From the NCBI GenBank assembly GCA_030562195.1, contig JAUJPP010000003.1:40492602-40556601 (forward strand): a stretch of DNA of 64,000 nucleotides. The letters are read 5' to 3'. Below the pieces are notes generated by a model, which was not told the DNA's origin, searched no databases, and was given only the letters and a program-made list of their open reading frames with translations. Every line of letters starts with the position of its first letter. Within the stretch, counting starts at the first letter, position 1. Source of the stretch: Nipponacmea schrenckii (lineage: Eukaryota; Mollusca; Gastropoda; Lottiidae). This document shows, piece after piece, positions 23,801 to 35,800 of this stretch. The translations under genes and the position numbers were made by a program.

Positions 23801-26800
23801 GCCCACAAATCTGCAACAAAAGTATCAATACATGAGGGTTTCAATTCAATTTGTCTAACAAAGCTGACTTACGAAGAATGAGAATCTTAACCCATACTGC
23901 CATCTGCAACATGTAGAACAGGGCCATTATTTTTTTAATGAATGTCAACAGAATTTTTTATTATTTATTAACACAAATCTCAATAAACTGTGCTTTCTGC
24001 AATATTCATGGTCACATAATTTTTCCTTCGTTTAAGATGTAACAATAAGAATCTCAAAAACTTATTATTTACTTAAAAAAAAACTATTTATACATTTAAG
24101 AAATTAAATGTATACATTAAAAAATGAAATACATGGAGTTATTTGTTCATCTTTCTGCACCTACTAAGTATAAGAGAATTTAATTGCAACTTGATGAAAA
24201 ACTGTACATACCTTCCTTTGAAGAACGCAACATACACAATGGAAGCAAAGTAATTGACAAATTGGAGGGCGAATAATTTAAGAGTAATACTATTGTCATA
24301 TTCCGATTGTGTTCTTAAACATTCCCAATCTGTTAACCAAAAGGCAAGATAACCATAAACCTGAAAAAATAGTCATTATTTTTATTTTGTTATAATCTAG
24401 AAATATGAACAATATCTGATTAAAATTATCAAAAGTTTCAGAAGTCGCATTCAATTGAATGGTTGGTTCATTAAATATATACATTAGTTTATATTTTCAA
24501 ATTGAACTAATACAAATTCCTGCAGCATATGACAATAAATGTCATATCTCATCACCAAAACATTGAGCGTAGTAATTCTAATCCATGATGTCATTTATTG
24601 CCACATAGAATTTAAAAATGCATTGCATTTTTTAAATGAAGCAACAACTTGAAAAATTTGCATGTAAACAGGTACTTACAATATTTAGTAATAGGATAAT
24701 AACTAAATTAATCAAGGCAGCTGTAATAGTTGTAATTAAACCAGCATTTTGATAAACTAATTTTACAGTAGTTACAGCAGCATCACTTGAATTGCCTACT
24801 ATAACCTTCTCTTGTAAAACATGTAATGCTGCTAACATGGATACCCTGTAGGCTATAACTCCTACTACTGCCCCTATAGCTACTGCTGCCTACAATTTAT
24901 TCAAATTAGAATAACATAATCTATATCATAGAATGTTTAAAAAAAATAAGCCTTTCCAATAGCATCACATTTTGGTTACATTTTACTCCAAATAAAATCA
25001 ATAGCTGTCATGTGGGGTGGTGAAAACCTCAAAAAAATGCTACAGCCTCAAGTAGGAAGCTAAAAAGTGCAAATTATACACTTTGAGTCAATACATTGCT
25101 CTGTTTGACAGAACATGTATAAAGAGTCACTATACTATAACACTCTCTTACCAGAAATATCATCACACCATATGAACACAAAAATACAGGAAAACGTCTC
25201 CGCCAAAATGGTAAGTATGGTTCTTTCATCTAGAATAGAAAGAGATAAAAAACTGTGCTACAATTATAATGTAACAGTCATTTTGTTCATATACATGTAC
25301 AATACATGTAATTATCCATTATAAATTATTGGTATATTAAGGGCAGTTTTGTCAAATTGTACTAAAAATCAAACTTGTCCTAGATATTTTAACAGAATTA
25401 AAGGTATCATATTAAAAGAAATTTTCTGTAGTCAAGGGCAATAATACTGTGATTGATTAATAGTCAAATTCCAAATTTACTAAATTTTTAGTTATAGATG
25501 ATCACACAACATTTGACGTGTTTTAACTAAATTTAGGGTAATAACTCAAAATTCATCGACAAATTGTCGTATTCGAAATGAGCAAGGGCTTATCATTTCC
25601 AATGATTATACCAAATTTCACTGCTAGAAAACAAATTTTGATGTGTTTTTATTAAGTCCAGGGCAAAAACTCAAATATTGTTAATTTTCAAATTTTCAAA
25701 TTCAAACTTGTCCAAGATCTTATGGAAATGATCCAACATACAAATATTTCTAAAATCCAACCCAAACTGTAGTCTCTATCTTGTTCACATGCAAATTGTG
25801 GATTGACAAATGGACAGCAAAATACAATAACATTAAAACGTGAATGTATAAAAAATAACTGTTAAAATAGCTGACAGGGTATCATACACAGTGACTTATA
25901 GAGTTGTTTTTATATAAGTCCATTATCACTTTGTGTGGTTACTAAGATGAATTATTACTTACACCAGTAATTGGATTTACTCTTAGAGTTGTCCAGGATT
26001 CTAATCTACTGAGATATTCAGGACGAGGTGGTTCCTATAATTTAAATAATAAATATTTCTATACTTAAATATTATTAATACCGAAATGCAAAATAGTAAA
26101 TTACTGATAATTCATACTCAAATTTTGATTTTCGACAAAAACATGCTATAATTTACAAATGATGAAAAAATCATTAAATTAGGGGCATTTTTATAATATA
26201 TAACGAACCTCTTCTGATACAAAGTTAGATAAATCCCACTTATACTGAATAGTAGCTTCCTTACGTTTCCAAAACTCCAGAAATAATGTACCTGAATCAA
26301 AAATCAATTTACCTAATAAATATTGGATCACTATATGGACAATGAACATTATTTATAATAGTTGTAGATTTATGTTTATCTTCTTATGTTATTTTTGTTC
26401 TTAATCAGTAAACACTTTCAGCATCAAATTACCATAACTGGTTATTAAAGATATAAACAAACAATACACTTAGAGATCTTTATTAGGAAAGTTGGTTAAA
26501 GCTGACATTGAATTTTAAAAATAATACCTACCCCATAAAGACATAAATACAGCAAAGAATACTGTGGCATCATTATCAAAGATTCTACTAGCTGACTGGT
26601 GAGAACAAGCTTCATGTATCTGCCAGTATGGACATTGTTTATCACACAATGGGCACATGGTAATATTATTTGCTGGATCACACAACTCCTTGCTAAAATA
26701 ACAAATAAAATTGAGAAATCAAGCAAGACACTCAAAGAATTTTAAGAAACCTCCTAAATATCTGGCAAACTTCAGCCACTGAATGAAAATTGTATATAAT

Positions 26801-29800
26801 AGTCAAAATCACCCAGCACAGAAAACTCAATGAAACAGATTTAGATTCATATAGAACAGGGTATGGTCTTTTGATCACAAGACAATTTGCCACCATAAAT
26901 TTGTCAACAGTTTTAATAGTAATATGGGCAAATGGAAATTGGCAAATTAGGCTAAAAAATAAACAAATATTCCGTCTGACTAAGTTACTTTGAAAATATC
27001 TTTTGACCATTTTTCAAGGTCTTGAATTTTCTGCGACTAATTAAAGGTCACAGCAAAATCAGACTAAATAAGTAATTATAGCAATAAGATATTTACCTAG
27101 ATGTACTAGCATGCATAATAAATAAACCATATATAAACACCAGGAACCCCACTATGGCAGCTGGTACTAACATGGTGGTATAAAAACCCAACCAAGCAAA
27201 ATACATTCCTATTTTCTCACCAAAGTAGCGTCTAGAATATATCAACATAAGATTTTTTATAACACTGTTTCTAGGATAACCTACCGCTAAGGTTGTCTAG
27301 AAAATATTCAAAGTAATAAACAAAGCAAATTCTTATATATTTTTTTATACAATTTGAATAGAGATCCCCTTTTTAATTACTCTATGGTAAAAGTCTGCTA
27401 AAAAAAAGTCTAAATAAATAAAGTAAAGAATCAAATTAAATATTTCAGATAACATTAACAAACCTGATATGATCAAGTGGTTGAAATTTCAACATATTTT
27501 TCCAATGAGCCCAGTAATCATACAACAGTTTTCTGTTATTCATTGCAGAACCTTTTTTCCAATGTCCCTGGATTAATATAAACATAGCATTCCAGGCAAG
27601 GTTATATAACTTATATAAGTCCATTGGCAATTCATTTATAATTACAATAATCCAACCTTTTCTCAACTTTAATCAAACTATAGCAAAAACAATGTACCTT
27701 GGACAGTGTTTACAAGCTAAATATTGTTTAACTTGTTTTCAAGATCAATGGCAATAAGATTCTTGTGTAAGAATAATCACTGCCACAAGTTTTGTCAAAA
27801 TCAGTTAAGAATTGACTGTTTACCAAGCAATTTTGGGAAAATATGACGATGTGGGTGACACTAATATATGCTCAACATTTCATGTGGGCATATAAATTTA
27901 TAAGTAAAATAAAGGAAAGGAGAAAGCATGTTTTTTGACAAAGGTATCAATCAGAACCCAAACATTTTGGTTGACCAGAAAGTGGTTAACTTAAAGAGCC
28001 ATTGAAGCTCTCTATTAAAATGTATTTAGAAATATACCTCATGTAAAGGATAAACAGCAGAATAAAATCCATCATTAATCATTTTCTTAACACCAAATGA
28101 AAAAGCTTTCTTTGTTTCTTCTTTAAAAGCTTTTCTTCTTAAAATATAATCCACAATTCTACTTCTTGCTGAATTAGTGAATTCTAATTCACCATTTTCA
28201 TCTGTTTCAAACCTGGAAAATTTCATTAATATTCAGAATCCAAAAAGCTTAAATTGAAATGTCATATCATGCAGCTTGTCCTTGAACAAGCCAAGCATTA
28301 TTTATCTACATGTACCCTTAAACCCTTATAATTAAATAAAGTAACAGAATAGTATATATTCTTGAATGCTCCACTGAATTTCATTTATCCAATCATCTGT
28401 TACTTCCAGTCATCTATTACTTCTGGTTACTGTTTTTTTTTAAATTTGGATTTTATTTCAATAAAGTGTTATTGAATAAAGCCTATGGTTTTAAAATATT
28501 TAGTTATCAACTCGTAAAGTTTCTCTTCATGTTTCTTACAAGTTCCACTTTCTTGAAACAATTATGGGTAACAGTTGCAAACTTAAGGTATGGCTAGCGA
28601 TAATAGTGAAGGACACATTTATCCATACATATTAGATATTTATAGCTCAAGAAAAGTTAAACTATAATAACCAGTTCATAAAGTAAAATCAATTAATGAC
28701 TTTCACATGGTCTAATTTTCATAATCAATTTATAAACTTACAAGTAATTTTTATCTGCACTGTATGGGCAAGTGTAATTTCTCTTGATTTTGGGAACAGC
28801 ATCTCTGTCCAGTAGAAATGGTTTCAGGAATGCCTTGCCAAGTTTAGAGACTCTATACCACATTTTTATAACCACAGATGTACCAGGATGCTACAAAGTA
28901 TATTTCACATATACAATATTATTTACTGATGTCAGACATGATTATTCTTTGAAGCAATTAAAAATAAGGAAATAGGAAAAGATTTCAAAAACAACAAATT
29001 TTCTTTCCAATTCAAGGAACATTTAGTCAAAGAAGAATAAAAGAAATTAGATTATTTTCATTTACAAAGTTAATTTTTTACATTTACAATTTTCATAAAA
29101 AATTAGCAAAAATTAATTTTTAGTAACAAAATATTCATTAGAGAACTATTATAAAACAAAATGGCGTGTGATATTAATTGAAATTATTATTTGTATTATA
29201 TCTATATTGATGTAAATTAAAAAGCAAATTAAAAAAGCAAATCAAACATTGAAAATTGTTTTAAAATCTAAAACCACTACCAATACTTGTTATAAATTAT
29301 CAAAAATACCCTTTCTCCAAATTGTATTCAATTAGAACATTATTATTACTTATTAGTATAATAGCTTCCCAAAATAAGGTAATATACACCTACTAACAGT
29401 ATTTTCATATAGAAAATTTTTTAATTTTTTTTTTTTGGATCTTAATATCAAAAACAATCATATACAAAAAACAGTCATGATTTGTACCTTTGAAGTGTTA
29501 AAAATTTAATGCGTTATCAAGGGCAATAACTCCTATAAAATTGTTTCCATTTATCTGATCGTCAACAGGGTTAATAAAAAATATTTCAAAATATGTCAAC
29601 AGTTGTGCCTTCTAGAATGTTTACCAGACATTGAGGACTGGCAGATCGATGGACATTTGTAATGTTTATATACGCTCCACCTTTCATCTGGGCCTATAAA
29701 TAAGATGATAGATGCGCATAAAGCTAATAAAGGTTTAAGTGTTAGATCAAATTAAAGTGAAAAGCCAGATATAATGCATTATGATATACAAGTGAAATGA

Positions 29801-32800
29801 AACAATGATAGAAACCACTCTCTCTTAATCTAAACCTCACAGAAAATTTCCCAAACACTCTTCACTTTCTATCAAAATATCGTTTTGTAATCCAAAGACA
29901 AGATAGTGTTTTAAATATTTAATTTCTGTTTTCAAATTAAAGACAATAACAGAATGATAGCCATACGTGGAATTTGAATTTTTTTTATCTGTAAAAAGAA
30001 GGCATGATCTCTTTTAATAATCATATATATGGGGATTAAGAAACATAACTAGTGATAAGATAGATATTGATGGAAATAATAATAGATAATTTGTTAATAG
30101 AATTAGCATTTCTAGTGAAAAGTTGAAACAAAATAATCATCAATCAAATCAATAATGCTAAAACTTAGTCATAAAAAACCTTCTACTATAAGCCTACTAT
30201 CACCAAACAATATTAAAACATTCTCCATTTTATGAAATAAATGGCCATTAAATCAAAATAATAGAGCAAATCTAATTGATCAATTATTCAAACAATAACC
30301 CAGTCCAGACATTATTACAAACCAATATCACAAATTAGATTCAGTACAAACACAGACATGAATTTCAAAACACTGCAAAATTAGTGCAACACCAACACAA
30401 TATGGCATGATACAGACACCCACTCAGTAACTCTAAAACTCTATAGTACTAGAGACTTAATCTTTATCTAGTTTCATCACACATAGCCATGCAGGAGAAT
30501 GAATGTTCAGCAATCTATATAGCATGATAGTAAGAAATTCTCTCAGCATTGTAATCAATTAATGACAAGTGAAAAATAAAAGGTTTAAGATATAAATTAT
30601 ATGTAATTCCATCAATTCTGACTTAAGATTTGTCTTGATGAGAGAGTCAAGACCAGGAAAATAAATACTTATGTGTATTGTGCACAAACCATTACATTTT
30701 GTTGAAAAAAACAAAGAATTAGATAACTAAATCTCATTCATTATGAAATGTAGCATCTTCAAAAAGAAAGTCTGGAAAGTCAGAAGTGTTTTGTCTTTTA
30801 AAGAAATGTTGATTTGCTAGATATATACAATTAGACTTTCCAATATGTCTAATGTATAAAATATATTTTGCTGAAAATCCCTCCTGGCTTGTGAATGATA
30901 AAGGAGCAAATCTACTACTAAAGGTTTTAAATCATAACAATGGCAGCTGTTTAACCCCTCCATAGCTTTAATTTAACCCCATGCCTACCAACCACTACAC
31001 TCTTACAACAGATAAAATACCTCTGGTAAACTCGGGTCTTTCTGTCCAAAATTTAAAAACTGATACATCTAAAACACACAATACCCATTAATATGTTGTT
31101 GAGAGACAAGAGTGTTATTTCCCCAAAAACCTTCTAAAAATAGTAAGTTTTCATTTTTAGGGTTGAAATATGCAAACAAAATTAACATTTCAAATTCTTA
31201 CAATCACAGCCATTTGCTACCCACTATCTTACCTTATAGCAGAAGCAAGTGAAGCAAGCTAACAGTACAGAAATGAGCACATTCTAAATAGAAGCTAACA
31301 CTAATCTACTTCATAAGATAAAATGCAAAAAGCAGGAATTAAAATAATAGAATAAACTCTAACCTCTAAATCATCATACTTGTCTTTGATATTCTGTAGT
31401 ACTAGTGACTATAATGATTTGTGTATATATAATACACCAGTGATGAAAATGATGAAATGAAAAGATAAAAACCAAACCATTAATGACAGAATCTTAAATT
31501 TATGAAGAATTTAAGGGAATTTCTTGTGATCGCATTGCAACAAGCTTGCATCATGCACACTGAAAATAATTCTATTTCAACATGATTTTAATGGATTATA
31601 TAAAGCTAAAATACAATTAAAAGTAATTGCATTTCATTTGAAGTCAACAGTTTATAATCAGATGTAAATAGAGAAGACTATATTTCTGATTCATAAAAAA
31701 ATACAAGAATCCTATACTGATCTAATGATGCAGGTTTGATGATCAATGATCCACAAAGAAATCACAGCCACATAAACACCACACATGTAATTACTAACAG
31801 GTTAGTCATACTCAATAAAACATGATCTTAAACAACAGATTTTCAATTATTCATTGCATTTGCTGGGAGTTGTTAATTATATCTAATATTTAACACTATT
31901 AAAAACTCAAATATTAAATAATATCTAGTGCTTTTTCAACAAATTTTTCAAAAAAAAAAAATTGAAGTCATTACCTCTTTCATAGGCATCCTTATGGCCA
32001 AAATATCTGCATATCTTAACAATACATTGTACGGGGCATGGATCTTTGCAAAGTGAATTTCAGCACCTTTCTGTAATAGAAACAATGTATGAAAATCTCA
32101 TGGAAAAAATTTTATCAAGTATTTGGATATCTAATGTAACATAAATTATTATGATTTTCCATGTATCAAAATAAAGGAATTGTTAAAGAATTTACGAATG
32201 TTTTATTTTGATTGACATATCAAGCCCCGCCTTAGCACATGCTTTATTCAAAGCTCAATAACATAAATTTCAATGAAAATTACTTCATGAAGTAAAAAAT
32301 ATTTTAAAATACTTACTGTATCATACTCTATTTCTAAACCCTCTTTTCTTAAATTATTCTCAAATGTGCTTCGTGCATTTTTAGCCTCTTCTGCCTTTTT
32401 GTGGTTACCTTTAATTGACCATGCCAAGATGAAGTCAATATTCCTCTTCCCATCATTAAATACCAACTTTCTTGGCTACAAAATATCATTTTTACATAAA
32501 AAAAAGTTATCATTAGGAGACAAATCCTGTAACATCTTTCAAATAGACCATTATTTAGGGACTTAATTGGTTACTTAAAAAATAGAAGTAAAAAAAAAAG
32601 ATTTGTGCAGTTGCAAAGATATATGAGATTTGAAAACCTCTTTTGTTTTTCTTATTACTTTCATTCACACTTTTTTATTATAACAAATGAGCTTCGTTAA
32701 AACAATTAATTGAGGAAACATATATGTAAGTGACATAACACAAGGCTGGGATAGCTGGAGTTGGGGATTAAATGTACACTGTATATGTGATTTACATGAA

Positions 32801-35800
32801 ACAGATAACATGAAAGAGGCAAATCTTGATTCAAAAGTTCTCATTTATTTAAAATCTACTGCTGATAGAATTTTGACGACATCACTATATTAGAAATGTA
32901 GATTTATGCAGATTTGTTTATTAAAAGAGTATGAAATATGAATCAAACTGCTAAATAAAAACTTATTTACACTGAAACAGTTTAAAAATTCATTGAAACT
33001 ACTTTAGAAATGAAGTTCTATCAAATTGTAAATCATATGAGTACAGCACTTACAAGCCTTACCCATTATTGTATAATATTTAGTATTCTAGTTGACTTTT
33101 AAGTTTGAAGTGTTTGAAGTGACTTTATTTTTCTATGAAATGTTAATTCTAAAATAAATCACTCTCTAAAAAATATAAGTTCATGTTCTAACAATACATT
33201 GGCTATTTTATTTCAACTTAATGTTGTAAAATACTCTATTTCAAGATTAGTTCAAAAAAGTTAAACAGACTTTGAAAGTTACCAGAATTATTCAGGCGAG
33301 GAAAGGGGTGTGTATTATACATGCGCACATATTATATTAAAAATCATATAGTTAAAAGTATATAATTGATTTTGTTCCTTTTTCAACAGATAGCACAAAA
33401 TTTACATTTTCGGTTATATACCTGTTGATGACACATGCATTTAACTATCATTAACATGCCTCTGGGATATATAACATGGACATTCATTTCTACAAATTGG
33501 CATTCATCCTTAATTCAATTATGTAGAACAATACCTTATAAGATTTCATGAAGTGATTACTTCCTTTAAATTACATAACAAACATGAGGTGTGAAGATAG
33601 AACAAAGACACAGATTCTATCTCATTACAGCCCTATAACATTTTTGCATCCATTTTTCTGGGGGTTTCTTTATTTAGAGTAGCCCTTGAAATCGTGTTTG
33701 AACTGAATATGATACTGAAGTTGTTATCACAATAAAATATCCAGAACACAGAATTTGATTGGTTAAACATGGCCTTAAGATCATGGATTGAATGAAGTAA
33801 CCCACAGAAAATGTATGAATTGAAACAGATTAGATTAAACACACAGGCAAAGCGCAAATTGCATTAAAAAAAAAACTGAAAAATTGAAGCAGACTACTTT
33901 ACTTACTTCTATTTCACCCTAAACAAAGGAAAATAAAATATAGTGATAGAACATAACAAAATAAAGTTTGGAAACTTAAACCAAGATTCAAAAAACAACA
34001 GAAATGATAATTGATTTCAATGCTTTTCAAATTTAATAATTAACATAAAGTAAGGTCTACAAACAAACTTGACAAAATGGGTTCACTTGTGTGTGACGTT
34101 GCAAATAAGATATAATAGATTTACACCTGAGCACTTCAAGTTCAACATTAACCATATCTTTAAATACTAAGACAGCTAATGTTTTAACTAAGTCAAGTGC
34201 AATAACCCAAAAACCGTTCATTGAAAAAATCATCAATATCTAACTTGTCCAAAATCTCATCAATATAAATGATCACATCAAATTTCATTCAAATCAGATT
34301 GGTCTGTTGTCTATGTTGCGCTCACAAGCCAATTTAAACGCGTTTTGGTTAAGTCAAGGGCAATTACTCAAAAACTATTAATTGAAAATCGTCAATAATT
34401 AACTTGTCCAAGATCTCATCAATATAATGATGATACCAAATTTCATTCAAATCCAATGAAAACACTGGGCTCTGTTGTGTTTACAAGCCAATTGTGGAGG
34501 GACAGATGGACAGACAGACAGGGGTGATGACAATATACAAACACATTATAGAAACAAACAAAAAATCCTTGACCAATGTATAATAATAGGAATAAAGCAT
34601 TTTGTGCATACTTTTCCTGTAAAACTGCAAGTAGTTTAAAGGACAAACACCAGTGTTTTACCCAATCAGCTATCAAGCTAAATCCCCAGGAATCCAAAGA
34701 AAACTCAAATTGTTTGTTACACTCAGTACCAGCACCCACAGATCAAAATGGATAATTATCAATCACTATTAACTCTCTTACCTTGGGTTTATTTTGTCCT
34801 GGTTCTGCTGTCTGGCCATCAACATCACCCGAGGAGTGATTATCATCAACATCGTGAAATCCTCCATTATCGTCTTCTTTACCATCTCCTACAATATATA
34901 AAATATTTAAAAAACTTTTCTAATTTTTTTTTGGGGCCCCTGGATGATCTATTTTCCCTTTTGATTGGTCCTTGATATCTGCTGTAATTCTGCCCTATTC
35001 TACTAATATCCTATAATAACGTTATATATATTTTCACAATATAATGAATTTTAAGATATAACATATAACTCATTATGAAAAACTTAAAATCTAATTAAAG
35101 AATAAAAACTAAATAATTGTAAAAATTATGTGGTAGTTTGGTTAGCTCCAAAATGAGTAAACAGTTCATAACATTTGGTTGGTTATAGTAACATTGATGC
35201 TATAAAAAATATGACTTTCTATTTTTCTATATACAAGAAAATGATATATATGCAAGTAGTCAAATGACATATCTATAATTATTAACCATAATATCCAACA
35301 ATAAACAAGAGGAAACACCTATCCTTTGCAGGGTTCGAAATAAGCGGCATCGCATCGCAGTTTGCGATACAATTTTCGGCAAAATGCGGTCTTTTTTTCA
35401 TTAGAAGGGCAGATTTTTGCGATTTATAATATGTTTTAATTAATGTGTTCGATGCTTTTTTCGTGTCGTTTTCCATTGAAATTATATTGGAGGTGTCGCC
35501 ACAGGATCAAAAATCAAATACAACCATTCTCGTGAACATGCACTGCTCACGTGATGTCCTTGAACACTTCTAAACAGTTCAAAGATTATTTGTCCAACCT
35601 GCTTTGGTTGTACAGATCACAAAAAGCCCATATATTAAAGAAATACATGGATATTTTACATGCATTACAAGTACAGTAGAGATCCTTTCTTAGAATAAAC
35701 GTTTTTAGCACTAAAAATTTAGGAGTCTGCTTTGTCGAAATGTTATTCTTCGGAAATTATTCTTCGTGGATGAGGTGCGCACAGACCTATAAATGCTTTA

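Noticed and set aside
25115..25324. Plus-strand frame of 69 codons
   Set aside because: Shadow of the anoctamin exon at 25152-25229.
29670..29700. Possible extra anoctamin exon near an acceptor-like TTTATAG
   Set aside because: The bases are the right end of a dispersed repeat (CATCTGGGCCTATAAAT) and no donor follows in a workable phase.
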